Of a DNA stretch of 64,000 nucleotides, positions 12,101 to 26,100 are shown one piece after another. The DNA is from Taenia hydatigena (lineage: Eukaryota > Platyhelminthes > Cestoda > Cyclophyllidea > Taeniidae). How positions within the stretch are numbered: the first letter of the stretch is position 1; each line of letters opens with the position of its first letter. The stretch is taken from NCBI GenBank assembly GCA_036345935.2, contig JADWOT020000003.1, positions 19,858,509 through 19,922,508 on the forward strand, written 5' to 3'. The translations under genes and the position numbers were made by a program. Under the pieces are notes generated by a model. The model made no database searches. It worked only from the letters and a program-made list of their open reading frames with translations, and was not told where the DNA came from.

Positions 12101-15100
12101 CTAAAAATTGAAACATGGTAGACGCACACATAGTTTATACCAAAAAAGGATTCTCTGCTGAATTTGAAGTACAAGATGACGCTAAAATTTCAATGTAAGC
12201 TCTCAAGTAACATGAACCCGCAAAAGACAGCTCTGTTGAGTGAAATAAATTACGAAAAATTATGAGATGGACCATCGCCCCAATGGGACCCAAAATGAAG
12301 CATCTTATTTGCATCCTAGAAATGTATTCAACTTTAAATGCATTCAACATGAATTCCCAAACGTGTGTCACATGAACGCATAATAAGTACCATTTCTTCG
12401 CGTCCCGAATCAGAGAAAGGCGTATGCTGGCTATATGCCCCGACTTTGGCCTGTTTTTATTGGCTGTCTTACAAGCCGTCGGTATACATGCCTCTTTTCT
12501 GCAGTAGTTAAATGTTTTACGCGGACAAATACGGACAGATTTCGGTTCTATTTTTGTAGCGTGCGAGCATGGCAATGTTTTCCCGATGAAATTCCCGCAG
12601 CTTTCTAGTCTTTCATCGTATAAAGTCGTCAAATGCATCCGACTTTAACATACATATCTGATTGGACCAATTTATTAATCGGCCATTGGTTGTGACTGAA
12701 TGCATTGACTACTTCAACTAGTACTTCATATCGATCCACTTAAACAAACTGCAATTCAGCATCACTAATTGCAAAACACTTATATGCTAACTAGTCATCA
12801 AGCTATTGATTAGACTAGCGAGCCCATATTTAATGCTGCATAAATTTCTTGACAACTGGCACTATACACGCAAATAATATGGGAAGTTCAAAAGTTTAAA
12901 TGAACAGAAAACAACAACGTACAAAACTTGGACTCTGCGAACTTTCCAGTTTCTTAATTGCAAAGGAACTACCGTACTATCCAGCTCTTCCATGGAGTCG
13001 TAATAGAACGTACAGGAGAGCCGAGAAGCTACTAGCTGGTGCTCAAGTACATGCCGCTAAGTGGAAGTGTATCTCTTTAAGACTGACAAGTCCGCAGTTT
13101 TTAGCACGCATTTAAACAATCGCTTGCTCACCAATTCATTGATTTACTTCAGGTGAGTTTTATCAATCCGACTTTCAAAATGCCTGTGCATAAAATTTTT
13201 GAGTGCATTAGGAGCACTCTGCGTCTTCCCTCAAGTGGTAGTGATCCGAAATCATATGAAATGGCACATCACTAGCGTACTGAAGGGTTGGGAGTCCATT
13301 GGCACACCCCAAATGCCGTGCTGAAGGGTAGGATTAAGTGGGACATAAAATTACCACGCGATATCCATACGAATTGGAGCATTTAGCAACACGCAAACGA
13401 TTTTGCTGGTGCAATTCCTATGTATCAGTGACACGGGTTGTTTGTAGGACCCAAAAGCTTCCCTAAAGACAAAGAAGTCAATTTTTAGTTACTGAAATTA
13501 TTAATAGGAGTCCCTATGTGGCCTGTTAAAAAACCTAGAGTTAAGCAAGCAACTAACGTATTCTATAGCCGCTCTCCGCTTTTAAACGCCAACCCTGGCG
13601 TCCACTGTGGTCAAATTTCGGCACTAGCCATCAAACCGCACTCTTTGTCTTAAGGAAATCACTCGCAAACCATCTATGTCAGTCAATCAATTTTCATACA
13701 ACTGATAAGAAACTTGACCGCAGCGTCTCTGATCCCTCTTGGCAATTGTAATGGAGGTGAAATCCCATCCTCTTTGGGAACTATATTGCGGAACGGAAAA
13801 AATGTGCTACTTTTCAAGCATTCCACTATTACTGCCCAAAGGGAAAGTCAGAAAACAAACAACGGGCTAAACATGGTCTCGTGGGAGTAAGAAGGCGGCT
13901 ACTCCTCCTTCCCACTTCTCTTTCACGTCAGAGTCGCCTAGCCATACATATCCGGACTCTTTCAAGTTGACAAAGAAGTGATGGTGTTATTGAGTGCTTG
14001 ATTACTTGACATCTTTATATAGGTGCCAAGACAGCTGGGTGACGAACTTTCCACGTGTCTCAGCCACGGATAGTGTCACCTCAGTATTTTTATTTAAAAG
14101 ATGAAAAATGATAATGCATGAATTTTTAAAAACTGCTGCGCTCTGTAATTCCAAAAAGCAGAAGTGATCGAATAGGCAGCAGATGATTCCTCACAGTTTC
14201 CTATTTTTTTAACACGCACCTAAATGGTTGGTGACCAAGTGGATAGCCTTGGGGTGCTAGTGCCATCTCAATGTGTCTCGAAGAACGACAGGCGTCGGTG
14301 CTCAACGGAGGCGTGCAAGGCCTGGTGCACCGAGAGTGGGTGACTACCTTGTCGAAAAAGCACCCAATCGTCTCCTCGAGCACTGGGCTGGCTTGCCTTA
14401 CCATCCAAAACCCCAACGCTCCACCCACCATGACGAGAGCGAGGACCTCTAACTCTAGGATTTGCTCTCGTATTGGTTAGCTGCTACCGAAAAGAAGTCA
14501 CTCCAAGTATGTCTGACGTTTGCGTAATTTAAACTCGAACATTACCCTCAGTATGCAATGAAAAAACGCACAAATAGACATACGGCCTATGATCCTTCTC
14601 TTGATTAACTACGTTTCAGCTAAGCAAACTCTGTGTGAAGTTGGTAGGTTATCCTTAATGCAATAATCCAAGGCGATATAGAAAAGTCTCAGACTCAGAA
14701 TTGATTTGACGAAGTTGACGTAAAGAATCCAGTGTGACAAAAACTCAAACTACACAGAGTCTAACCAGCTGCGTGATCAGTGCGCCTGAACGTTCCCATT
14801 TCAGATGCTCTTCTACTGCATTTTTTGCCTTTTTCAAGTCAAAACTTGTCTATAATTACTTAGACAAGGACAAGAATGACGACACAACTGAAGTGTGATA
14901 TAGAGTAAACATCACAAGGCAACTGCTTGTCTCTGTAGGCGTGGTGACGTCACAACTAGCCCCACAATAAAAGTATTCTTCACTTTGCATTTGACCATTT
15001 TCTAAAACACTCACTGGTGTAGAACTGCCTACTATCCTGTTCCCTATTAAAAGCACATTTATCACATCTTCCGTAGTGCCTTACTTGTTCGTTGGACTCC

Positions 15101-16993
15101 CATTCTTCGTAAAAGGCCACATGGTAACCCTGCCATTGCAACCTTCGCCAGATGCTCTGGACCCCGGGCCATGACGGTGCCTCCCCAAGCCCCGCTGTAC
15201 GTCGACAATAGACATTCTTCCAATGGTATCAGGGCGTCTTTCGTCTTCAGAAGAGTCCCAGGACACTGTATTGGTGTCAGTGGGAGGCGAACCTCAGCTC
15301 AAAAATAACTGTCCTGATTTCCACTGTGGTGCGGGAGAAGTGCATGTGCTGTGGATGGGAGAACCAGTTACGGTCCCCAACAAAATGGTCGAAAGTTGGC
15401 GTCCCACCTTCGACAATTACCTCAATCCCATGGTTGGCAGGAAAGCTATTAACAACTAAGGCAATACTAGTCGTGACCACGAGCCACCTCAAAAGTTTGT
15501 TGCCCAGTTGTCTATCGTGCCCATAGGAAGGTATCAGCTATATGAACTAAAGATAGAACTCAGATAAATACACGGCTGGACGGTACCGAAGTGACAACAA
15601 CGTGGCAAGAAGGGATGTATACGAGACCTTATTTCCATAGAACTCTCCTAAACCCCTACCTCTGTTCGATGAAGCTGCTCTTTGGGCCGGTGTTTCCCCC
15701 CGTGCCCAAACCCAGTTCCCAAACAGAACGAACCGTCAGATTCAGTGAAATTGTCAAGAGCGATCGGTGACGGTGCGACAATTAAATGACTGAGGCGATT
15801 GACTTGAGAGTGCTGTATTTCTCAAAGCACTGACGCCCAAAAGCAGAGGAGCTACGTAGTGCGTTAACTGTTTAACTCTTGGTTTTGACAGAGGACCACT
15901 TGGGAGCTCCGCCACTGTACGTCCGTTGGGCAGCCTGACCCCCAAACCTTTCCAGTAGCCCTCAAGCCTTTTCGACCGTCCAGAATACCTGTCCTGACCG
16001 AGTACTATGGCTTCCACCATCTTCAGACAGGTCTCAGGACACCACATTATCACCAATCATGTGACACGTCGGACACTGTGACCACAAGTCACTGCAGTAA
16101 TCAAGAGCTTTGCCCATCGTCTGAATCGCTTTCGGCCTATTCCCGAAACCACAATGCATGGACCAAATTTCCCACCTTCTCCGATTTATAATCGTCGCAT
16201 ACATCCATTATTAAGTCCATTAATCTATCCTCTCATATGCCCCGTGAGAATTTCAACATGCTTACCTCAAAGTTACACTATTTTAAGTGGTCAAAAACAG
16301 ACACGGATTGTTCCCACATGAGGTGCGTTTTACTTGCATAATGGACGCCAGCCAACTTTTACATGGAAAAGGCAGGATATTGGATCCGACTGGGGACTGC
16401 ACATGATCATATCCGAAAAAGGAGCGATGGATGAATGGAGATGTGTGTCCGGGAGCGAGCAAACACAAGAGCGGTAATAGGCATAGCATTGCAATCGGAT
16501 GCATGCACAGCGTAAGAGCACGTTTTTAGTGACAGCTAGAGAAGTATTAATATACAATTCGAGGTGAGTTTAGAAGTGGAAAGAAGTAGAGATCAGTAAG
16601 CGAAAGGGCTCCTACCAAAAGGTGGATAAATCGAAATCCCTTTTTTGCGAGTTGAAGGAAAGGCAGCAGGTCGGAGTACACGCATGCAACACACACCATG
16701 ATTATTAGTATCATCAGTATCCCAACAGCTGCAACAAGAACAACAACATCGACACAATAGTAACAACTACAACAGTTATATCAGAAAAAAGAAGGAGGCG
16801 GAGGGAGAGCAAGAGCCGATTAGAAGTTCCGGAAGGAGGGGAGATGAAAGTAAGCAGACGTCTGCCCGGGAAAACAAAATAAGCGAGAAGTACGGAGGGT
16901 AGAACAGACGCTCGACAAGGAGCGCAAGAAGGCACCGAATGACGCCACTTCAGGGAGGAGGGGCCACCCTAGGAGGAAGAGTGAGCGCAGCGC
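12101..16993. other. Region upstream of CHAF1A; unresolved 5' exons, otherwise no gene seen
   Basis: The CHAF1A start must lie here. The best candidate exon is 14220-14431. Coding-like but interrupted frames occur at 15081-15492 and 15754-16056 on the minus strand; they show frameshifts or stops between them and no recognisable domain, so they may be decayed mobile-element or pseudogene pieces. A long chance frame at 12135-12638 has no splice context. Confidence 0.4.
14220..14431 (-). CDS. Possible 5' exon of CHAF1A (weak)
   Basis: Open from an ATG at 14431 to a good donor (AG then GTGCGT at 14219). It contains EETIGCFFDK, with the hxxFF spacing of a PCNA-binding motif, which would suit the N-terminus of CAF-1 p150. 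It ends two bases into a codon and so cannot splice directly to 12100, which needs a complete codon; at least one more exon would have to lie between. No sequence similarity supports it. Confidence 0.25.
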
Positions 16994-17176
16994 CTAGTGA
17001 ATAAATGTGGAGTTGCTGATGGCTGAGCCGCCGTTGGTGCTGATGAAGTGGGCGTTGCGCCCATTGCTGGTATTCCTTTTGCTGGGGACCTGGGGTGCTG
17101 AATGGTGCAGGTTGGTGGTACGCACAAAAACCCTGGGATCCAATTGTGTAACCTTTAAGATGGCCTGATCCAACTC
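16994..17176 (-). CDS. EPB41: Protein 4.1 gene: terminal exon
   Basis: 60 codons plus stop TAG (16996-16994). ELDQAILKVTQLDPRVFVRT followed by TNLHH equals the last helix and strand of the 4.1 CTD (…QAIKEA…PDMSV…V…QET). It ends with a hydrophilic tail. No canonical AATAAA was found close downstream. Confidence 0.82.
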   Translation of the reverse strand, partial: ELDQAILKVTQLDPRVFVRTTNLHHSAPQVPSKRNTSNGRNAHFISTNGGSAISNSTFIH

Positions 17177-20100
17177 CTGCAAAAACACCCCAAAAATAAC
17201 CGGAAAGTTAACACTGACGAAGCAGAATAAGTGCAGAGGTGGAAGAAATGAATCGATAACAAACCAAAGCATCATGCCATTGCAGCAACTAGAGATGGTC
17301 ACGAGCCCAATAATGAATATAATAGGCTCCACCACAAAGTTCACCATTGAGCTCTATTAATTCCTAATTGCTGGATTACAATACCTCCCAATCATTATAA
17401 ATTGATGCTGAACGGCTGAGTAGTATGACCATTTAATTTCATTCTCTACTTTCCACTTCATTCAATTTTGACACTAGGTTTTATGAAGGGACCTATCCTA
17501 GGAACACAGAAAGGATGAGCCCCACGTAAGTGCTCAAAGTGCTGTGAGACATAAGGGTGCGCCAGACTTTATACGTGCTCCACGGAAGCAAGGTCATGCT
17601 GTTTCTGCTGCCATAGCTGCATAGACTACTGCTACTAAATGAAGAGGGACAGATGAATGCAGATTAGCAGTGGTTCGGGGAGTATGGACACTAAAGCCGT
17701 TAAAAATCGTGATTCAGAGCAAAGGCGCTCCCGTTTTCAGAGGATCGTAGCTTATACCTCAAGAGCAAAAGAAAAAGGAACCCTAATGTGAACCTTAGAT
17801 GCAGATCGTAAGGTTGCTCTCTACAACTGTACGCAGAGACTCGACCAGCTGGTAAAAGTACTCCACTAGTTCTAGCAGTAATTTGAGAGGGGATTGTGCT
17901 AGAAACCGAGCCAAAGCACTCCCCACAGACACCCACAAACGATAGGTGGTTTAAATCGCAAGCCCGCAGACCCAGAGAACAAAAGTGAGAGGGAGAGATG
18001 GGCGAGAGGAGGCAGGATCGCTGATTGCGGTCGCACATCCATCTAAAGCACCCTTCCACCGGAGGATGTTGGCACACACACAAACACACACGCATACACA
18101 CTTCCGCGTGGTGAAGGTGAGGGGAAAGCGGGAGGAATGATTGGGATCAGATTACCTGCTTGGGGGTACCCGAGTCTTAGATAGACGCGCTGCACACACA
18201 GGCATGAAACAGGATTTATGTCGTCATTACGGAAAAGAACATAAACGTGTAAATACCACGCATGAGTGAGAGCTGAAAAGCAGAACTTACATTGTCATTC
18301 TCGTCGGGAACGGCGATAAAGGACTGTGCGAAAGAAAAGATGACGATTGTTCACATGTATTCAAATGTATTAACATAGTAAACTACTATCACTACTTGAA
18401 CTACTTTTCGAGAGTAAGTAGGAAGATAAAGCGACAAAGGTATCACTGGTACATTCGTTAGCATGAAGTAATCATGATGTACCTTCCGGTAAGTGAACTA
18501 CCACCGGTTAGTCAGCATACGCATAAAGAGCACACACACTCTCCCCGTCTACACTCGCGCACCAACCACATTTTGAAATTGCTGTAGTGGCTATTTGAAA
18601 GAGCACATGCTTTAAAGAGCGCTGACTATCGCTAATTCTACTGGTGCAAAATCTACTGAACAACGTATAGAAGGAGGGTGGGCGAGTAGATGAGTTGGCT
18701 AAGAAATAGCATGGATATCTACTTGAGGATCAGTACAATCAATGCTCAATTCGATTCCTCGAGGGGCATGCTCGAGGCGGAGCCAATATTAGTAACTCTC
18801 ACAGGGTAGAGATGCAATAAGTCACCATTGGGCAAGGCTATCAACTGAAATAGCATGGAAAATTGAGAAAAAAAGGTGAAGTGCAATGAGGAAAATATAT
18901 GGCATTTAACCTACCTCAGGTTGAATAAACCTCTCTGAATAAGTTTTTGTAGTGACGACTTGTGTCCGTTTTGTTGTCCGCTTAATGATTTTGCCACTCT
19001 CGTCCTCAATCAACTCAGATTCAATCTTAGGCTCGGAACGTTGGACCGTCTGTGGCAAAAGGACGCGCTCGCTTTAAAGTGGCGATTTAAAAATAAAAGT
19101 AGAATCCATTTCACACACCACTGTTTCACCGATGCCGCTGTTCAGAGGGATGGGGTGCTGACGCCGACTCGGGCTCAGCTGGATACCGTCAATAGCGTCA
19201 GCAAGTTCAGTGTGATCACCGTTAGCATGATAACCGTTATTTGTGGAAGGAGTGCTCAATGGGGCCCGTTTGGCGGGGGACGAGAGGATGGGCGTGAGAC
19301 CAGGCATGACAGGCACAGCGCCGGCTAGGTGAAGGCGAGGAGCCACATTCGCGGCAGGTGATAAATCGTCCTCTCGCCTATCCACGGAGGGCTTCATTAC
19401 CTGTGGAAGAACAGCAATACCACAATCGCGTAATTGTGATGCACTTGTAGTTGGTCAAGGCGACAGGCTCAATGAGGAAATGCCGCCAGGTATAGCTGTA
19501 AGCCAGCTACTCCCATTGCAGCCCAATATGAAGCCAGCTAAAGAAATCATCTTTACTGAACTGCCTTTTACGTGTGACAGTTTCATGTAGGCTTCGTAAT
19601 TTGCACCACTTTAGCTATTGAGTAAGGTATCGTGGACGATGAAGAACAATGGCTGCTTGGAGCTAGTGAATGGCCTCGTTAACTTCCAATATCTAGGCAA
19701 ATAGAGAAAAAAACATCTAATCATCCAAAAGCGCAATCAGTAGTGGAAATCAAATTTATCCGAGAGGTCACAACTTACTGGAAGCATGACATCTCTAAGT
19801 TCACCTATGCACATTTGGATTGCTATTCGTTTGAGAAGAAAATCGAGTAGTTTTGGCGAAAATGCTCTGATTGGATTCCATAAAGGACGGACCATAGAAC
19901 ATTGAAAACCTTGGCTCCACTGTAGGAATGGGTAAATTAATGTCCCAGAAGGAACAAAACAATCATTAGGCTAAGGGAATAACGACACAGTCATCACCGA
20001 AAAAAACTGAGCAGAAATCAAGTACAAGTTAAATTTACTGATCGGAAGTATGCAAAAATGAAGGGATCAGGAACTTTAGGCAAAGCGAAAACATAAAAAG

Positions 20101-23100
20101 ATGGGTAACAAGTGCTAACGATAACAAAACATACACTGAACGAAACCTAATATTAAACATTCTTCCCGCGTTTTGGAGTGTTTCTTCAGCTCAAATGGAA
20201 GTAACCGCTCTAGCACCAAGAAAATGACATAATTTTCTTTCGTCAACCGCAAAGTGCGTGCGCATACGTGCATTCCTCAGGCCAACAAACGGAAAAGAAG
20301 ACGCGATGTGCTTGAGTGCCATTTTTCAAGCCTGGGCAACCAACAGTCAGAATTCTACAGCTGGTACAGTAATAAATCAAGGTTAGCAAGCAGGAAGAAG
20401 AATTGGGGCGTAGCCTTTGACAAATTTTACTCAAATAGGAGAAACAACGACCCTAGCTGCCAAATCATCACCTGTGGCAACAATACTTTCTTTAAGTGTA
20501 ATCTAACTGCATGAGCTCCATCGGCTTTGTGGGCTTCGGCCACCATCGTGATGGAATGGCGTTCCACCTGCACTGTTTTCGTTAACCATGCACTTGTAGA
20601 AGCAAAAGTAAAAGAAGACTCGAGAGTACCAAAACACATTTCCTTCCTGGTTAAGATGAAGGTTTAATTTTGGTGAAAATGTATCGCGAACTGGCGCACA
20701 GCCAAAAAAAGCAAGCCTTGGTAGTAGCTATCGGCTAGGGGTGAGGAGCATGCTTGGGGACACATGGACGCCCAAATAGCAATGGCATCAACGGCCATGC
20801 AGTCCGTTTGCCTTCAATCACCGTCTAGAGATCTACTTCACTTGCTAATATGATCAAAGTGTTGGAGTGAGTTCAACTAGATCGCATTGATAGCTGTTTG
20901 TTGCGTCCCCTTCGAGGTGCAATATCCAGTGCAGACCCGCAAGCACATGAATGAAAAACGAACAGCGATGAAGGTGTACGAAAAGTAAGTAAAGTAAAAA
21001 AAGGCCTTTCAGTAAAAAAAATTTCAAGCACAGATATCACAAGTTCGCCCACCACTTGTTGCCACCATAATGACAACGTGGAAGCTAAGGCAATCACAGA
21101 AAACACCTTAGACACAAAAACAGAAACAAGGTCCAATCTGTGGCAATCTAATGGGCGGTCGATGCATTATAAACAAAATCAACTTTTATTTACAGATGAT
21201 CTATGGACTTCGTAAAAAAATGCCTACGTTCTTACGATCCGGCTCCAAGTAACTATCCTCCCTACCGCAATGCTACAGTACCTTATCTTCCGAAGTTTGT
21301 TGAGAGAGGTAAGGTACCGGTCTTAACTCATCCATCATAGGGTGATCTACTTTTGACTGCAGATTGGTCCAGAGAAGTAAGCTAGCCACGTGTAACGGGA
21401 AGATACCGATAAGCCTCTTTAAAGTCATTTTATCACAAAAAAGAATACCGAACACACGATGACGTTGAATCAGAAGAAAGAACCAGATCCCACCAAAAGG
21501 CCGGCGGTGGTAGCTTACAGGTAGGCAACGGGATGGACTGATTGGACATGGCGAAATGAACGCGGGAGGGATTTACAACGCCTTTCATTTCACTACCTTT
21601 GGTGTGTGCACCATTTCGTAGGGGGTAACTCCTGACACCGTAGACGTTCTTGCAAGGACTATCAGATCCTATGCACATAACCAGAATGAGAGCTTATAAA
21701 AGTTAACCGCTTCGGAGCAATTACTTCCCACGAGATGATGTGCACACCGCCATAGCCGTAAACAGTGCGCCCCACCCTCTGTGAGCACTAAACGTGGGGT
21801 CTTGTTTTACACCGATTGACGACGCTCTGACAAGTAGGCCTGACTCCTCAACTTAAGTATTCCCGCTGAAGTTTCTGACAGAATCTGCTGTTGTCAGCAA
21901 AAACAGCGAATTTTTCGGCAGACAAAAAGTGAGTCAGCAAAAAGTAAGTGGAACCTCATTTTTACATTGCTTAAGGCAGTTCAGATCAGAACATCAAGCC
22001 TTTAACTACGAAACCCAACAACAGAACGAGACAACTTAGTCTTACCTTCCAGTAGACACATACTTAAGTGACTTCAGGGGAAAATAGTCCACTGTTGGAC
22101 ATTTCGACGATTTCCCGAAAAAAACATGTGTAAGGATTGAATATTCCATAACTTCCGACTGGCATACGCATACCCAATCCAAATGGTTAACCGAGAGAGG
22201 AAAGGTAATTAATTTTTACAGATGTGACTCACCGTCTTGCCCTCCGAGGTGCCGACCTGTGGCTCGACGTAGGACCAACCCCGACGTTTGTACTATAAAG
22301 GAAAGGGAAACACAAGATGAGGTGAGAAATGTAATGCCTGAGTCACTACAAATATCTGAGCGGGGTTAGAGGAAGGAGATGCGCCATGACGTACCATTGG
22401 CCCGGGGCGGCTGGTGACCTGCAGATTTTCTGGTGCAATGTAGCTCAGGGGAGTCCAGTCGGGCTACAAATAATGAAGGGCTAAAATGTCAGCTAATGAC
22501 GCACTGCAACACGAAGTTTGGACAAAAGTGAAAATCAGTCATCTCTAAATAAAGATGGCATTTAAATGGCGTTAGTAAGTTGTTCGATGAAAGCAAACAA
22601 AAACAGGTGACGCTTGAAAGGGAAGAGAACCAGTTTTAATGCATGGAGACGGATTTAATCCAGGTGTTGTTATGCTGGCATAGGGAGCGAGAAGACAAAC
22701 GAGAATGCCATGACCTTACTCAGCTTCGGGCACATAAATGTATGGTCGCATAAACCATCCATGGGATGCAAAAAAACCACCACCGCCACGAAAGAAACCG
22801 GTGAAAGGGCATTTTACAGCAAAGAGAAGACAAGGTCAAATGTTAACCGTATGTGAACTGCGACTACGATAATAGAGCAGAGCAGGGTTACTAGTCATTA
22901 CCAGATGGTGGAAGGGGCCCACAGTGGAGAAAGTGAGAAAAAGGTCGTGTTGAGAGTGAGTAATAGGATGCCGGGTTCAAGTGTCATGCGGATGAGTCAG
23001 CGTCACAATTCGACCGCGCACACTCATAAAACTGCCGGCTAGGCTGTTCTTGCTCCGACGACTTAACTGTAATCTGCCGGTCAGTCATTAATTTCTTTTG

Positions 23101-26100
23101 GCAACTGCAAGAGACTAGCACCCATTCTACTTTGTCTTTTTTTTTATTCAACAGTATCATATCTTCTGGGAACAATGGTGGAGTTAAATGGCTTATGCCC
23201 AGACCGAATTCGGAACCGATTTGAAATTAAAGCAAAATACCCACTCACTATGAAAAACCGGAGGGCAAAAACAGAAAGCAAGAATATGATCTACAAAAAA
23301 CAGGGAATGCAGAGACGATGTACCCTCTAGTCAGTTGTGAAGTGCCATGAAAAAGGTAAAAATTTGCTTAAACCCATCATCAACACAATATTTCCGAAAA
23401 CCTGCGCCAAACGCCATCCATAAAAAAACAACCCTCAAATAGCAAGAATTGAATCATGCAGCCGAATGATCACAAAAAAATACTCGTAGCACGTATCACG
23501 CTCCGGTGATGCATGGATGTGGACATATTTTTGGAGGTACAAGGATCAAACGCTGGGATGATTTATTTTGACCGAAAGTAGCGAGTTCTGTGGGATGCCA
23601 AAAGCGAAGGTATTTAATGCAGAAGACCTGTGGTGCAGTGGTTAATGCCCACAAATTACAAGTTACTCGTGCCCAAGTCAAAAAACGCCCTTAATTCGCC
23701 AATTTGTAGGATTACATTAAATGAGAAAACTTGAAAGTGGGTCCTCTAGAAGCTAATTTGAGCTATGGAAACGATGTCTCAATAGTAAAGTTAACAAACT
23801 CCTTCAGTCAATCCGATCAACAAAGAAGGGCTCAGTCGGTAGGAGTAAGCATTAATTCCCTCCACCACGGTAGTTGTGAAGGTGATGCACATCCGCGCAT
23901 GCGGGTAATGTTGAGGTGAAAAAAAAGGCCAGGATGCGTTAACTAAAATGTGCCTTTGTTACCGATTAAGTGAGGCTATTAAAAAAGAACCTATCAACGC
24001 AAGCAATATAACTGAGTGAAGGTGAAGCACTTCAACCTCGTTCGGTCCGTTAGGGTCCTGACAAGATAACAAGGAAAAGGAGATTAAATAAGAAAAGCCA
24101 TGATGACAAATAGTGAGGATCAATAACACGACGGTTAAATATCTTAACAAAAAAGCGCTCCAATATTAACGAATAAACAACAAATAGCGCTGGTCCTAAA
24201 GCTCCCAGCTGAGTAGCTGACTCCCTTCTTAGAAGACATGCACCGGTTCTAGGATATTTATCAAGCGCTCACAAACCCTGTTTGAATAAACCTAGAGTTT
24301 TAACTCGTCTTTGGAGCCCTTAGTCTACTTAACCATACATCACAAGAGATGCTGGTCAAAATCACTTATGTTGAGACACAGAAAGGAGAAATCTCACCCC
24401 AGGGAAGTAGCTGAACTGCGAGTCACCAAAGTTGAGTTCCACAGTGCTATTGTTAAGTGCCACCGTGGGGAAGAAGGCGACGCGTCTAGCAACGGGACTG
24501 GCGTTGGCCGCGAAGGCGGTGGCAAAATCGTCGGGTAGGCGGTAGGCATCCCCGAAGGGGTGTCCGTTCTTCGCCCACCTGATGGTGCGTTGAGTCAGGT
24601 CCAAGAAACAACCTATCACATCATCCTCGCCAAAGCTCTAGAGTAAAATAATAGCTAAGTGTTTACAATTACAACTTCAACCGCTGCCCATATCACCTAA
24701 GCCCTCCATCCCTTCTCTGCATTCTTCATCCTATCCCCCATCGCGTCTCCACTATAAGAGCACTATGGAAAACGAGGGAAGAATGGGCACGTAGGAAGTT
24801 ACGCTGCTCCCTAGTGGTTCAAATGGCGTAATTTTTAGTGGTATCAACCAAAAACGAACGATCTACCAAAGGGTTTACTAAATTTTTGTACACCCCTTGG
24901 CCGCTCACAAGTGGGTGACCTCATAACACTGGTAACAAATTATTTGAATATAAGGCGGAGGTTACCTCTCCATAGTTGTCGATTTCATTGTTGTGGAGGC
25001 GCTTGCCCTGCTGTCCACTGAGACCAAAGCCCTCACAGTCGGAGCCGTACCCGAAGCCAAAAGAGTCAGTGCCCACCAAAAGACTGCCATCCTCCGTGGT
25101 CCAACCGATCCGCGCAAGACCGTTAGACTCGATCACCCGCGCCTCGTAATAAAATCGACCTTCGCCCCTCACACCCTGTAAATTGATACAATATGTGCCT
25201 ACATTAAACATATTCATACCAATTTTGCGCCAAGGTATTCTGCGCAAGCATGGGGCGAAGTCCCACTACCAAAGGTTCGATGGAAAACCAAACGCTGGTC
25301 AAACAAGAGGTAGAGGCGAAAACCACTGCAAGGCCACGCCCTCCACACAGTGAAAAAAGGTCACCCAAGACTAAACGGAGATTGAGATAGCGTTGAGCAC
25401 CCATTGGGACGCGCACTTTCACTTATTTCAACCCAGTTTGCGAAAGGTCATTGAACTCAAAATCGATGCGTGGATAGTAAAGAGATCGATAAATTGAATT
25501 GCTTTGGTAACCTGGTTTCATGTCTTGGGGGTGAATAAGGCAGGTGATGTAAGTGCATCGAAGGTGGAGACCGGGTAAAGAACACACTTTTTCAGCATCA
25601 CTCGGCCATCAAGGTGTTGGAAAAAATTTGAGTCATACCTGCTACTCATACAATCGCTTTTGGAACGGAAACGGGACACTGTGACCAAATTCAACAACGA
25701 TTAAAGTCTTCTCGACGATGTTTACACAGAACCCCAAGTTTAAACAAGAGGGAAGTAAAACGAAGATAAAATGGAGCCCAAAACGAAAATAAAGCGTAGA
25801 ATTTATCATGAAAAACATGGAATACTTACGTAAAGACCATGGGGAAGGCGCCGTGCTCTGTCGATAAACTACTTGATAAATGCAACGTGGACACATTACT
25901 TATATTATTGGGATGGGCATGCTTAAGTCGATGAAACAGCAAATCCAGTAAAACTAGACAGTGTATGTGGAGAACGCTGTAAAAGGTGGAAAGAAGAATA
26001 CTGCAGCAGCATTGTTCGGGCACGCGGCCAACAATCTGATACTTGGGATGATTATCGGGCCGTTGCGAAAAGACACCACCACTTGCTCGTAGGCAAAAAT

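Noticed and set aside
12135..12638. 167-residue open frame on the minus strand, the longest in that intergenic region
   Set aside because: No acceptor/donor in a usable phase, AT-rich and Cys/Ile-rich composition, no domain, and it does not chain to CHAF1A exons.
15081..16056. Several medium-length frames suggesting a mobile element or gene
   Set aside because: Broken by frameshifts and stops, no polymerase, integrase or other motif recognised, no repeats at the ends.
23625..23680. tRNA-like box A (GGTGCAGTGGTTAATGCCC)
   Set aside because: No box B or cloverleaf follows; at best a decayed SINE head.
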